A stretch of DNA of 35,672 nt from Nitrospirota bacterium (lineage in GTDB: Bacteria > Nitrospirota > Thermodesulfovibrionia > Thermodesulfovibrionales > SM23-35): assembly GCA_040754395.1 (NCBI GenBank), contig JBFMCL010000029.1, positions 1 to 35,672 on the forward strand, read 5' to 3'. Within the stretch, counting starts at the first letter, position 1, and each line of letters opens with the position of its first letter. The notes under the pieces were generated by a model. The model searched no databases. It was given only the letters and a program-made list of their open reading frames with translations, and had not been told where the DNA came from. A program made the translations under genes and the position numbers. Of the stretch, positions 24,409 through 33,220 are shown one piece after another.

Positions 24409-24437
24409 AAAATAAAAGAAATGCCGAACTTTGTCAA
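24409..24437 (-). promoter_or_regulatory. Probable sigma-70 promoter for the lipA-nth operon
   Basis: On the minus strand TTGACA (24437-24432) is a perfect -35 box, followed after 17 bases by TATTTT (24414-24409), four of six matches to -10. Transcription would start near 24402, leaving a leader of about 60 bases before the lipA ATG at 24340. Confidence 0.45.
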
Positions 24438-24491
24438 ATACCGGGGCATTGCACGCGGTGTTCTCCCGTACTTTTTTCTTGTGAAGTTCCT

Positions 24492-24519
24492 TTTTCAAAT
24501 GGTATTCTGTTTTTATAAT
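24492..24519 (+). promoter_or_regulatory. Possible promoter for the aminotransferase gene
   Basis: TTTTCA (24492-24497) and a perfect TATAAT (24514-24519) are 16 bases apart, about 85 bases before the ATG at 24604. Motif match only. With the opposite promoter it makes the 24341-24603 gap a divergent control region. Confidence 0.35.
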
Positions 24520-24603
24520 ACAGGCTAATTGTCTTTGTATCCGGCATGACCTGATTGTCTCCCGGTAAGGGGGAAAAGAATCTACACGATAAAGGATGAG
24601 AAT

Positions 24604-25785
24604 ATGTTGAATTTAAGAATAAAGCGGCGGTTACCCTACAGACCGACGGAAAGAATGAACGTCGTAAGTTATCCGATCCGGGATATCGTAATGGAGGCAA
24701 AGCGGGAGGAGGCGAGGGGCAGGAAAATGATTTACCTGAACATCGGCGATCCTCCCCAGTATGGCTTCAAGCCGTTCCGGGTGATCGCTGACCGGGTGAA
24801 GACCGCACTTGATGAAAATTGCCAGGGCTATGCCCCGTCCGAAGGCGACGAACAACTGAGGAAGAATGTGGCAAAGATCGAGAGATGCAAGCCCGAGGAT
24901 GTTTTTGTTGTGGCGGGACTGACCGAGGGAATAGACTTTTTTTTCCATTCGTTCATCGGATTCGGTGAAAAGGTGCTTCTTCCAAACCCTGCATATCCGC
25001 TTTACATCAGCAAGGCAAAGCAGTTTGAAGGTGACACGGTATTCTACCGGCACGATGCGCATGGACAGATAGATGTTGCCAACCTTTCCAGGAAGATCGA
25101 GAATGCCAAGGCGATAATAATAATCAACCCGAATAACCCGCTGGGAGCAGTCTACTCCGAACAGAACCTGGCAGAGGTTGTGCATCTCTGCGCTGAATAC
25201 GATGTCCCGATATTCTACGACGGCTCCTACGATCAGCTCACGCTCGAAGGCAGGCAGATCGACTTCAGGAAGATTGCGGGCAAACGGGTGCCATATGTAT
25301 ATGGGAGTTCACTGTCCAAGGATTTTAATTATCCCGGAGCACGGATAGGATGGGTAGCATTCCACGGAGACAAATGGGAATATGTCAAGAATGCGTTCTT
25401 TCTCCTGTGCAACCAGCGACTTTCAGTGAACTGGGAGTATCAGAAGGCTGCTGCCGCAGCTATTGCGGACCGGACATATCCTTCCTACATCGCGAATATG
25501 CGCAGGGACCTTATAGAGCGAAGGGATGCCTTCATTAAAGTTGCCAGAAAACTGCCGCTTTCATTCCCTGTGCCGAAAGGCGCTTTCTATGCATTCATTA
25601 GAATAGAGACACAGACATGGAAGAAGGACATGGACTTCGTACGGGCTGCGCTGAAGGAAGGGGTGGTCTTTGTGCCCGGGTCAGGATTTGGCAGGCAGGA
25701 GGACGGAGTGTATTTCAGAACCACGTTTCTCCCCGCTCCGGAGATAATAGAAGAGGCGTTCGAAAAAATCAGCCGCATACTGTGA
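24604..25785 (+). CDS. Class I/II aminotransferase, AlaA-like
   Basis: A 393-residue PLP enzyme of fold type I. PLP-binding features are in place: NPNNP (Asn177), IFYDGSY (Asp206, Tyr209), SSLSKDF with Schiff-base Lys239, and GARIGW with Arg247. A substrate-carboxylate Arg is expected near FRTTF at the end. The N-terminal pattern (YPIRDIVMEAKREE, then YLNIGDPPQYGF) resembles E. coli AlaA and archaeal alanine/aspartate aminotransferases rather than LL-diaminopimelate aminotransferase. It probably makes alanine or a related amino acid from pyruvate and glutamate; the exact substrate is unproven. It is divergent from lipA. Confidence 0.87.
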   Translation: MLNLRIKRRLPYRPTERMNVVSYPIRDIVMEAKREEARGRKMIYLNIGDPPQYGFKPFRVIADRVKTALDENCQGYAPSEGDEQLRKNVAKIERCKPEDVFVVAGLTEGIDFFFHSFIGFGEKVLLPNPAYPLYISKAKQFEGDTVFYRHDAHGQIDVANLSRKIENAKAIIIINPNNPLGAVYSEQNLAEVVHLCAEYDVPIFYDGSYDQLTLEGRQIDFRKIAGKRVPYVYGSSLSKDFNYPGARIGWVAFHGDKWEYVKNAFFLLCNQRLSVNWEYQKAAAAAIADRTYPSYIANMRRDLIERRDAFIKVARKLPLSFPVPKGAFYAFIRIETQTWKKDMDFVRAALKEGVVFVPGSGFGRQEDGVYFRTTFLPAPEIIEEAFEKISRIL

Positions 25786-25973
25786 GATATTATATCCCGG
25801 GTTTTCAGTAATTCAGGGGCAGTTTCTGCAAGAGGCCATATCGCGAGAAATCGTATCCTTATTCCCTTTGGCTTTGGCTACGCAGGTGATGAAGGAGGTT
25901 ATTTTGCAGGCATATAAAGAAGGGCAGGAACTGAATGCAAACGTATAAACGTTATATTACAAAGGGAGAAACC

Positions 25974-26477
25974 ATGCAGAAAAGACTTTTTATCACAATA
26001 TTTCTGGTCATTTTTATTTGGGGAGGTGTTGCCTTTGGGTCGGACAGTTGTCCTGACGTAACAGGTCTTTGGGAAACTACCTATAAGCATGTTAGATATG
26101 ACCCTCCAGGGTTACCATCGTTTGGAAGTACGCCGGTGCTCCCTTTGGCTATTCATGCACAGGATGGATGTTCTTTTTATGGATCATTTCTCAATGAATT
26201 TATTATTGTTGTTGGCGTATTAAGAAAACTTTCTTTGACTCAGTATGCAGTGACCATGCAGATTGTTTCTGATGAAATGCAGCAATTTACAGGGCCTCTG
26301 GTAATAGAGGGCACTTTGAACTGTACCACTTCAAGCAGCATCCGTAAGGCATACCCATCAACAACTCAACTGGTCTGTAACACAATGAGCACTTCTTTCC
26401 ATGGCTACTATAGGAATCCCCTTGATCCATCGGACTTCACGAGCGTTGCAGGAAACATGAACTTTTCCAAGCAGTAA
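25974..26477 (+). CDS. Secreted protein of unknown function
   Basis: A 167-residue protein. The ATG at 25974 follows GGGAG by five bases, preferred over an in-frame ATG at 25935. Residues 1-22 form a clear signal peptide ending AFG, and the mature protein begins SDSCPDVTGLW. It has a beta-rich look with DVTGLWETTY, HAQDGCSFYGSF and YRNPLDPSDFTSVAGNM segments, and four Cys in the mature part that could form two disulfides in the periplasm. Codon use looks more AT-rich than in neighbouring genes, hinting at a different origin. It stands alone, ended by a strong hairpin. I do not recognise the family. Confidence 0.65.
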   Translation: MQKRLFITIFLVIFIWGGVAFGSDSCPDVTGLWETTYKHVRYDPPGLPSFGSTPVLPLAIHAQDGCSFYGSFLNEFIIVVGVLRKLSLTQYAVTMQIVSDEMQQFTGPLVIEGTLNCTTSSSIRKAYPSTTQLVCNTMSTSFHGYYRNPLDPSDFTSVAGNMNFSKQ

Positions 26478-26495
26478 CTTCGTATTTGTGAGATT

Positions 26496-26522
26496 ATGGG
26501 GCAGGATTCAGTCCTGCCCCAT
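26496..26522 (+). terminator. Strong hairpin, terminator after the secreted protein gene
   Basis: ATGGGGCAGGA and TCCTGCCCCAT form a perfect 11-bp stem around a TTCAG loop, 18 bases after the stop at 26477. A short T-containing tail (TGTGTTTG) follows. It lies between convergent genes, so it may stop transcription from both sides. Confidence 0.6.
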
Positions 26523-26570
26523 TGTGTTTGCACGCTGCATCTCAACGGGAAAAGGAATGCGCCTGCAGTG

Positions 26571-27356
26571 CTAACCTTTGCGTTCTTTTCCCTTTGCCTC
26601 GTCCCACAACCTGTCCATTTCTTCGAGGGTCATATCCGCCAGTTCCATGCCCTGTTCTGCAGCCTTCATTTCGATGTAGCGGAAGCGGCGGATGAATTTG
26701 CTGATGGTTTTCCGGTGGGCATCCTCCGGGTTGATTTTCATGAACCTGGAAAGATTCACGAGCATGAAGAAAATATCTCCCAGTTCATCTTCCATCTCTT
26801 CCCGCTTCCCGGATCGAAGGGCTGCCTTCAGCTCGTTCATCTCCTCATCGACTTTCTTCAGGACGTCTTCGACCTTTTCCCAGTCGAACCCCGCCTGTGC
26901 CGCCCTTTTCTGAAGTCTATGCGCCCTGAGCAGGGAAGACATCGCTGACGGAACCCCTTCGAGGATTGAGTCTCGGAGCTTGCCCTCCTTTTTTTTCAGC
27001 ACCTCCCATTGCTGTATAAGCTCTTCGGGAGTCCCGCATTCGGCATCTCCGAAGACATGCGGATGCCGTGAGATCATCTTGGTCCCGATATGTTCTATGA
27101 CATCCGGGAAGCTGAACTCACCCTGCTCTTTGCCCAGCTGGCACTGAAAGACTATCTGGAAAAGGAGATCCCCGAGTTCTTCCTTGATCTTTTCGGGATT
27201 GTTTTCCTCAATCGCTTCAATGAGTTCGTATGCTTCTTCGATGATATACGGCTTGAGGGTTTCCCTGGTCTGCTTTTTGTCCCACGGGCAGCCTTTTTCG
27301 TCCCTCAGCCTCTGCATGATGGTTAGCAAATCCTGAAAATCCATTGCGTTGTTCAC
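26571..27356 (-). CDS. mazG: Nucleoside triphosphate pyrophosphohydrolase MazG
   Basis: A 261-residue protein, the same size as E. coli MazG (263), with two tandem MazG domains. The first has CPWDKKQT, EEAYELIEAI and EELGDLLFQIVF; the second has DEEMNELKAAL and EDELGDIFFMLV. The EExxE...ExxD acid clusters bind magnesium. The enzyme hydrolyses NTPs to NMP and pyrophosphate, cleaning up abnormal nucleotides and influencing ppGpp-linked stress responses. The start is GTG with GAGGGGG eight bases upstream; ATG 27344 is an alternative. It is last in the rnr-DUF2784-mazG group, after a 95-base gap. No mazEF toxin pair is adjacent. Confidence 0.94.
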   Translation of the reverse strand: MNNAMDFQDLLTIMQRLRDEKGCPWDKKQTRETLKPYIIEEAYELIEAIEENNPEKIKEELGDLLFQIVFQCQLGKEQGEFSFPDVIEHIGTKMISRHPHVFGDAECGTPEELIQQWEVLKKKEGKLRDSILEGVPSAMSSLLRAHRLQKRAAQAGFDWEKVEDVLKKVDEEMNELKAALRSGKREEMEDELGDIFFMLVNLSRFMKINPEDAHRKTISKFIRRFRYIEMKAAEQGMELADMTLEEMDRLWDEAKGKERKG

Positions 27357-27451
27357 AGTAATTGCCCCCTCTCAATCACTCTTTTCACTCAACCCCGCAG
27401 GAGTATCTTCCCCTTATTATATTTAAGGAGGACAGGAGAGGAGCGCTGAAC

Positions 27452-27808
27452 TCATTTCTCTTTTCTCCTGAAGTAAACACAACCGGACATCGCGATCAGG
27501 AATAAGGTTAACACAAAGATGATTACCGGAGAAAGCTGCAGGTATACCACTTTCTCGATATAATGGATAATAAACGATCCTGTATAGGCAAGAGCCGGAT
27601 CATGCCTTTGTCTCAGCCATAATTCGAGGTGAGTCAGGGGACAGTACCATCCGAATATCTGCATGATCACTGCGAACCCCAGTCCGCTGATATGGAAGAT
27701 CCTGATGGGGCGATACCTTTTTCCGGGAAACGCGCCAAAGATCAGAAACACTATCCAGAGAAAATGCATAAGGACCACAAGGTCTGCCGTGTACCTGTAT
27801 ATCATCAT
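27452..27808 (-). CDS. DUF2784 family small membrane protein
   Basis: A 118-residue protein with about three to four hydrophobic segments: residues 8-25, about 40-55 and 88-110, plus a weaker one around 70-85. The motif GWYCPLTHLELWLR followed by SFIIHYIEKVVY is the hallmark of DUF2784, a family of inner-membrane proteins of unknown role. Its ATG overlaps the rnr stop by four bases (ATGA), indicating translational coupling, though no functional link to RNase R is known to me. Confidence 0.85.
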   Translation of the reverse strand: MMIYRYTADLVVLMHFLWIVFLIFGAFPGKRYRPIRIFHISGLGFAVIMQIFGWYCPLTHLELWLRQRHDPALAYTGSFIIHYIEKVVYLQLSPVIIFVLTLFLIAMSGCVYFRRKEK

Positions 27809-29913
27809 ACGATATCAAGGAGTATTTCCCTTTCCTCCATGTCGATCTTATCGATCCTTACTCTCAATTCCCGTCCTATGCTGAAAGAACGTCTTGTATG
27901 TCTTCCGACAAGACTCATGCGCTGTTCGTCGAACTGGTAGAAATCATCAGTCAAACAGGATACATGGAGGAATCCCTCCACATAGAAATCCTTCAGCCTG
28001 ACCTTCAGGCCATAAGGGGTGACATTCACTACACGGGCATCAAATTCCTCACCCACCCTGTCTTTCATAAACCATGCCCTCATGGCATCGATAACTTCCC
28101 TCTCGGCCTTGTCAGCAATCCGTTCCATATGTGAAGAGTGAAATGCGATATCCGGCAGGAGACTGTCAAGTTCCTTCAGGCGTTTTTCCGGGAGGCTTTT
28201 CTGTGTCAGTGTTTCCCTCAGTATGCGGTGAACGACCAGGTCGGGATAGCGCCGTATCGGAGAGGTGAAATGCGCATAGCATTTTGATGCAAGGCCAAAA
28301 TGCCCGGCATTGATATTCGAATACCTGGCCTGCTTCAGGCTCCGCAACACAAGATAGTTGATGATCTCTTCTTCCGGTCTTCCCTTCATGCTGTTGAGAA
28401 TCCCGGGGAAATCCCTTGGATTGAAATGTTTCCGGATTCTGCCGATGAATCTGATTGCTTTCAGGATTTCCCCGAACCGCATAGGGTCCGGCTCCTCGTG
28501 AATTCTGTAGATTGCCGGTATCCCGCGGCTTTCGAGGTTTTCAGCCACGGCCTCATTTGCCGCGATCATAAATTCTTCTATGATCATATGGGCGTAGTTC
28601 CTTTCTGCACTGAGTATCGCTTCGGGCATCCCCTGCAGATCCAGCAGGACCTCCGGCTCAGGAAGGTCAAAATCGAGACTCCCGCGTTGCAGTCTCCTGT
28701 TCCTGAGCACGCTGCACAGTTCTCCCATCAGCTCAAAGCTCTGGAGATGAAGGTCAAATTTCCGGCGTTCAGACACGTCATTATCGATAAGGATTTTTCT
28801 CACAGAGGTATAGGTCATCCGCTCATTGCTGATAATGATACTCGGATAGAATTTTGCATCAAGCCTGTTGCCGGATCTGTCAAAATCCATCTCGACCGTA
28901 AAGGCGAGTCTTTCTTCCTTCGGTTTCAGGCTGCACAGGTCTTCCGAGAGTTCCTTGGGAAGCATCGGGATTACTCTGTCAGGGAAGTAGATGCTTGTGC
29001 CCCGTTTTCTTGCTTCCGTGTCAATTGCAGAGTTCCAGCCGACATAGAATCCGACATCGGCGATATGCACGAAAAGGGTATACCCGTGTTTTGATACAAG
29101 GATCGATATGGCGTCATCAAAATCCTTTGCGCGTTCGCCGTCGATCGTAACGGTCTGCAGTGAACGCAGATCCTTCCTCCTCTGCGGCCTCTGTCCCGTT
29201 TCAGTAGCGGCCTGCCGTGAGATGAGAAGCGCCTCTTCGTGCACACTGCCCGGAAACCTTCTCGGAAGGTTGAATTCATCGATAATTGATTCAACCTCGG
29301 CCTTTGGATCTGCCGGTTTTTCCAGGATCTTTAAAATTCTCCCGGTCGGCGGTTTTCTGTCAGTGGGATATTCCGTTATCTCGGCAATCACTATTTCACC
29401 GTTTCGGGCGCCCCCGCTGTCTTTTCGTGCGACAGGGATGTCAAAATGCAGCGACCTGTCCTTGGGTTTCACGTAAAGGGCTGTGCCTGTCACTTCAACC
29501 CTGCCTGCGATTTTCGTGTTCGCCCTTTCGAGTATTCTTATTATCCTTCCCTCACGCCTTTTCCAGTTTTCGATGCGCACGAGCACCCTGTCATTCTGCA
29601 TCGCTCCTGATGTCGCCCGTGCAGGGATGAATATATCCCGCTCGCCGGGTTTTTCCATGATCACGAACCCGTACCCGTCCTTGTGGGGATCAAAATACCC
29701 GCTCGCGAGGCTCATGTCTTCTGAAGGACCATACAGTCCTTTTCTGGTCAGAACAATATCTCCGGTACGGACCAGACCCCTGAGAATCCGTTTGAGAGCC
29801 CTTGCTTCCTTATGATTCAGACCCATCAGCGTGACGAGGTCCCGGAAGCTGAGAGGCTTTCTCGTTTTTTCCCTGAAGAATGCAAGAACCGACTCTTTAT
29901 TCATTGTGCACAC
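27805..29913 (-). CDS. rnr: Ribonuclease R
   Basis: A 702-residue 3'-to-5' exoribonuclease of the RNB family. Domain order is a winged-helix start (about 1-62), cold-shock/OB domains (about 65-200, with GYFDPHKDGYGFV), the RNB catalytic core (about 245-560) with the acidic set TIDGERAKDFDDAIS (Asp258, 264, 266, 267), and an S1 domain (about 620-700, VVNVTPYGLKVRLKDFYVEGFLHVS). It degrades structured RNA and helps in RNA quality control. The C-terminus ends just after S1, without the basic tail of E. coli RNase R (813 residues). The start is GTG 29913 or ATG 29904; ribosome-binding spacing slightly favours the latter. Confidence 0.96.
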   Translation of the reverse strand: MCTMNKESVLAFFREKTRKPLSFRDLVTLMGLNHKEARALKRILRGLVRTGDIVLTRKGLYGPSEDMSLASGYFDPHKDGYGFVIMEKPGERDIFIPARATSGAMQNDRVLVRIENWKRREGRIIRILERANTKIAGRVEVTGTALYVKPKDRSLHFDIPVARKDSGGARNGEIVIAEITEYPTDRKPPTGRILKILEKPADPKAEVESIIDEFNLPRRFPGSVHEEALLISRQAATETGQRPQRRKDLRSLQTVTIDGERAKDFDDAISILVSKHGYTLFVHIADVGFYVGWNSAIDTEARKRGTSIYFPDRVIPMLPKELSEDLCSLKPKEERLAFTVEMDFDRSGNRLDAKFYPSIIISNERMTYTSVRKILIDNDVSERRKFDLHLQSFELMGELCSVLRNRRLQRGSLDFDLPEPEVLLDLQGMPEAILSAERNYAHMIIEEFMIAANEAVAENLESRGIPAIYRIHEEPDPMRFGEILKAIRFIGRIRKHFNPRDFPGILNSMKGRPEEEIINYLVLRSLKQARYSNINAGHFGLASKCYAHFTSPIRRYPDLVVHRILRETLTQKSLPEKRLKELDSLLPDIAFHSSHMERIADKAEREVIDAMRAWFMKDRVGEEFDARVVNVTPYGLKVRLKDFYVEGFLHVSCLTDDFYQFDEQRMSLVGRHTRRSFSIGRELRVRIDKIDMEEREILLDIV

Positions 29914-30014
29914 CCTCTTTCCTCATACGGGTTCCTATGACTTCTCTGCATCCCTGTTTTTCATGGCTAATATGATGTTATTATAATATTTATAGCTGCA
30001 GTTTGTTTCTCTAC

Positions 30015-30044
30015 TTGCATTTGCAGAGTTCTTATACCTATAAT
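30015..30044 (+). promoter_or_regulatory. Possible promoter for the TPR-ATPase pair
   Basis: A perfect TATAAT (30039-30044) lies 42 bases before the ATG at 30087, with a weak TTGCAT (30015-30020) 18 bases upstream of it. A separate TTGACA starts at 30044 but has no good -10 box at standard spacing. Low confidence. Confidence 0.25.
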
Positions 30045-30086
30045 TGACAGTTTTAGGCAATTGTGATACTTTGAATAATACACGGA

Positions 30087-32360
30087 ATGTCTGATAAAGC
30101 ATCCATAATCAAGGAAGCCCAGAAGTATCTTGCCCGCGGACAGATAGATAAGGCTATCGCCGAATGGGAGAAACTTGCCAAAGAGAATCCCGAAGGCAAT
30201 ACATTCAACATGATCGGCGACCTCTATCTGAAAAAAGGCGGCAGGACTGATGCGATTGATTCATATCACAGGGCAGCAGTGCTTTTCCAGCAGGAGGGGT
30301 TTTCGTTAAAGGCGTTGGCCCTGTATAAGAAGATACTGAATTTCAACCCCTCGGATTCCACTGCGTTGTATGTCCTCGGAGAGCTGAATGAAGCCAAGGG
30401 CCTGACTACAGATGCCATTAAGTTCTATCTTGCATCCGCGGACAGTCTTGCAAAGGAAGGCAAGAAGGAAAAACTTCTGGAGGTGTATGCAAAGATAGTC
30501 GATATTTCTCCCTCCAACATCCCCCTCAGAAGCAAGATTGCAGAGATATATACAAAGGAAGGTCTTGCTGCGGAAGCGGCCAAGGAGTTTTTCCAGATCG
30601 CACGGCTCTATTCCGAAAAAGGGGAGAGCGAAAAAGCGATTGAATTCTTCCTCAGGGGGCTGAATAACCAGCCTGTAAACAGGGAAGCAATCCTTGATCT
30701 GAACGAACTGTACGAGAAGACAGGAAAGCTGAATCTGGCAATCGAGCAGATGAAAGAGGCCGCGAGCCTTTTCCCTGAGGATACAGAGATTCTCCTCAGG
30801 TCTGCGGAAATCCATATCATGGTTCAGAGGTTTCAGGATGCACGGGAGTATCTCAGGCAGGTAACCGGATATGAACCCGGGAATATCAGGGCAAGAAGGC
30901 TCCTCGGAGACGTATATATCAAGGAAGGGAACAAAGAACTCGCATGGGCTGAATATCACAGTGTTCTCGATGAGATGCTGCTTGAGGAAAATTATGACGA
31001 TGCAATCAGGCTCCTTGAGACCTTCAAGGATATCGACCCGGTTGAAACAGGGAAAAGGCTTGTTTCTCTGTATATCCAGATCGGGGATTTCCTCAAGGTG
31101 ATTGAGGAGCTTACTTCCCTCGGGGATCTCTACATCTCAAACGGCAAACAGAGAGAAGCGCTGAACTGTTTCAGGGAAGCGCTGAAAATGAACCCGGACG
31201 ACGATCATCTCAAGGAAAGAGTCATTGAACTTGAGAAGGAAGTCGGGAAAGAACATATTGTAATCGGTGCGGAAAAAACCATTGAGGAGGTTATCATAGA
31301 GGCAGATATATACCTCAGGTACGGACTCTATGATAATGCAAGGGAGCTCCTCGAAGCATTTGTACAGAAGGAGCCTGAAAACAGCGACCTGCATCTACGG
31401 CTGAAATCCCTGCATGTTGATACCGGCGACAGGGAGCAGGCTGTCTCCGAATGCCTTATCCTGCATGAGTTGTACAAAAAACAGGGTGAATCTGCAAGCA
31501 GCGAACAGATTATCAGGGAGGCCATCGAAATAAACCCGGATGACCCGAGGCTCGCGGCGTTTGCCGGTGCGGCTGCTCCCGAAGAGGGTGCTGCTGTGCT
31601 CCCTGAAGCCCCCTCAATAGAAGATTACAGCGAAGAGCTGTCCGAAGCTGATTTTTATGCAAGGCAGGGATTGACGGACGAGGCCAGGGAGGTATTGGAG
31701 AGGCTGCAGAGCATGTTTCCCGAGCACGAGGAAATCAACCGGAGGCTTGGATTGCTAGGACAGATTGGAGAGACTGAAGAGAAGATCGAATTTGATCAGG
31801 GGATTGAAAAAGAACCATTGCTTGCAGAAGGTGAGGCGCTTGAAGTTGAGGAGATATCCGAGCCCCCCCTTGACAGCGATGTCATGGATATCTTCAATGA
31901 GTTCAAGAAAGGACTGGAGAAAGAGCTTGAAGATGAGGACTTTGAAACTCATTATAATCTCGGGATCGCATATAAGGAAATGGGCCTTATCGATGATGCG
32001 ATAAGGGAATTCCAGACATCACGCAAGGACCCGAAGAGATTTCTCCATTCTTCAAACATGCTCGGCATATGCTACATCGAAAAAGGCGTGTGCCCGCTTG
32101 CAATAGATGTGCTGAAGGACGCCATTGCTAAGATGGAGGACCGCGGCGAATCATACTGGGCGATGAAATACGATCTTGCAGAAGCCTACGAAAAGAACGG
32201 GAACCTGAAGGAATCTCTTGATCTTTATACAGAGATCTACGGCTGGAATTCGAAATTCCGCGCTGTTTCTGACAAGATAACCCAGTTGCAGCCAAGGATC
32301 GCCGATGGCACCGATCAAAAGAAAACCAAGGAAAGAAAGGACCGGGTATCTTATCTTTAG
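30087..32360 (+). CDS. Large cytoplasmic TPR protein
   Basis: A 757-residue protein without a signal peptide, built largely of tetratricopeptide repeats, such as GQIDKAIAEWEKLAKENP, GGRTDAIDSYHRAAVLF, KQREALNCFREALKMNPDD and the C-terminal GLIDDAIREFQTS. The repeats run from about residue 10 to 500. An acidic low-complexity linker (about 480-630, rich in Glu, Ala and Pro) is followed by another TPR set (about 640-740). It is probably a scaffold for a protein complex. It is 35 bases upstream of an ExeA-like ATPase gene, so the two likely act together, perhaps in secretion, pilus or polysaccharide assembly. The specific process cannot be told from sequence. Confidence 0.8.
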   Translation: MSDKASIIKEAQKYLARGQIDKAIAEWEKLAKENPEGNTFNMIGDLYLKKGGRTDAIDSYHRAAVLFQQEGFSLKALALYKKILNFNPSDSTALYVLGELNEAKGLTTDAIKFYLASADSLAKEGKKEKLLEVYAKIVDISPSNIPLRSKIAEIYTKEGLAAEAAKEFFQIARLYSEKGESEKAIEFFLRGLNNQPVNREAILDLNELYEKTGKLNLAIEQMKEAASLFPEDTEILLRSAEIHIMVQRFQDAREYLRQVTGYEPGNIRARRLLGDVYIKEGNKELAWAEYHSVLDEMLLEENYDDAIRLLETFKDIDPVETGKRLVSLYIQIGDFLKVIEELTSLGDLYISNGKQREALNCFREALKMNPDDDHLKERVIELEKEVGKEHIVIGAEKTIEEVIIEADIYLRYGLYDNARELLEAFVQKEPENSDLHLRLKSLHVDTGDREQAVSECLILHELYKKQGESASSEQIIREAIEINPDDPRLAAFAGAAAPEEGAAVLPEAPSIEDYSEELSEADFYARQGLTDEAREVLERLQSMFPEHEEINRRLGLLGQIGETEEKIEFDQGIEKEPLLAEGEALEVEEISEPPLDSDVMDIFNEFKKGLEKELEDEDFETHYNLGIAYKEMGLIDDAIREFQTSRKDPKRFLHSSNMLGICYIEKGVCPLAIDVLKDAIAKMEDRGESYWAMKYDLAEAYEKNGNLKESLDLYTEIYGWNSKFRAVSDKITQLQPRIADGTDQKKTKERKDRVSYL

Positions 32361-32395
32361 CTGGCAGGCTGAAAACCGGTGCCCGGTATTAGTCT

Positions 32396-33220
32396 ATGGA
32401 CTATCTGGAATATTATGGCTTAAAGGAACATCCATTCTCTAACGTGGTTGACAGCAGATTTTACTACAACAGTCCCCTGCATGCGGATGCACTCGTGAAA
32501 CTCAGATATGCGGTGGACACAAGAAAAGGGCTTGCAGTGGTCATCGGGGGAATCGGCACAGGCAAGACAACGCTTGCGAGGCGGTTCCTTGAGGAACTTG
32601 ACGAGAGTAATTACGAGGCAGCCCTCCTGGTAGTCGTGCATTCCAGTGTCAGTTCCGAATGGCTGTTCAAGAAATTTGCGATGCAGTTAGGGGTCAAAGA
32701 CGCCAAGGATGACAAAGTTGAACTTCTCACCCAGATCTACAGGAGACTGTACGAGATTATCGAGGAAGACAAAAAGGCTGTGGTGATGATAGACGAAGTC
32801 CAGATGCTCAATTCGAGGGAAATCATGGAGGAGTTCCGGGGCCTTCTGAATATGGAGTCGCCCGATGGCAAGATGCTGAACATCATTTTTTTCGGTCTGT
32901 CGGAGCTTGAGGACGTCCTGAGCCTTGATGAGCCGCTCAAGCAGAGAGTTGCGATTAAGGTCAAGCTGAAGGAATTTTCCGACAAGGATACGAGGGATTA
33001 TATCAGACACCGTCTTTCTGTCGCCGGTTGCCGCAAGGAAGTTTTTTCGGAGGAGGCGGTAGAATCGATCTACCGGTTTACCAACGGCACACCACGGCTT
33101 ATCAACACCGTGTGCGATAACGCCCTGCTTGAAGGATATCTCGCAAAAGCTTCCGTTATTGAAAGGGATACCATAAAGACTGTTGCGGTCGATCTCGGGT
33201 TAAGCATCAGGGATGAATGA
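32396..33220 (+). CDS. ExeA/GspA-like AAA ATPase
   Basis: A 274-residue AAA+ protein. The N-terminal signature YYGLKEHPFSNVVDSRFYY is typical of ExeA/GspA/MshM-type ATPases. Walker A is GGIGTGKTT (51-59), Walker B VVMIDEVQ (129-136), and a sensor region FTNGTPRLINTVCDNAL lies near residue 230. Full ExeA also has a membrane segment and a periplasmic peptidoglycan-binding domain; both are missing, so this is the cytoplasmic module only. Relatives help insert secretion or pilus components through peptidoglycan, and others resemble transposition ATPases (TniB/TnsC). The pairing with a TPR protein favours an assembly role. The 3' end overlaps the convergent lipoprotein gene by 21 bases. Confidence 0.87.
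   Translation: MDYLEYYGLKEHPFSNVVDSRFYYNSPLHADALVKLRYAVDTRKGLAVVIGGIGTGKTTLARRFLEELDESNYEAALLVVVHSSVSSEWLFKKFAMQLGVKDAKDDKVELLTQIYRRLYEIIEEDKKAVVMIDEVQMLNSREIMEEFRGLLNMESPDGKMLNIIFFGLSELEDVLSLDEPLKQRVAIKVKLKEFSDKDTRDYIRHRLSVAGCRKEVFSEEAVESIYRFTNGTPRLINTVCDNALLEGYLAKASVIERDTIKTVAVDLGLSIRDE

Noticed and set aside
25786-25920. Open frame continuing in frame for about 45 codons after the aminotransferase stop
   Set aside because: An open run of this length is expected by chance about one time in ten, there is no start codon with a ribosome-binding site, and the aminotransferase already ends at the usual place.
32396-33220. Reading the ExeA-like ATPase as a TniB/TnsC transposition protein
   Set aside because: No transposase partner or element ends are nearby, and the HPF-type N-terminus fits ExeA/MshM better.
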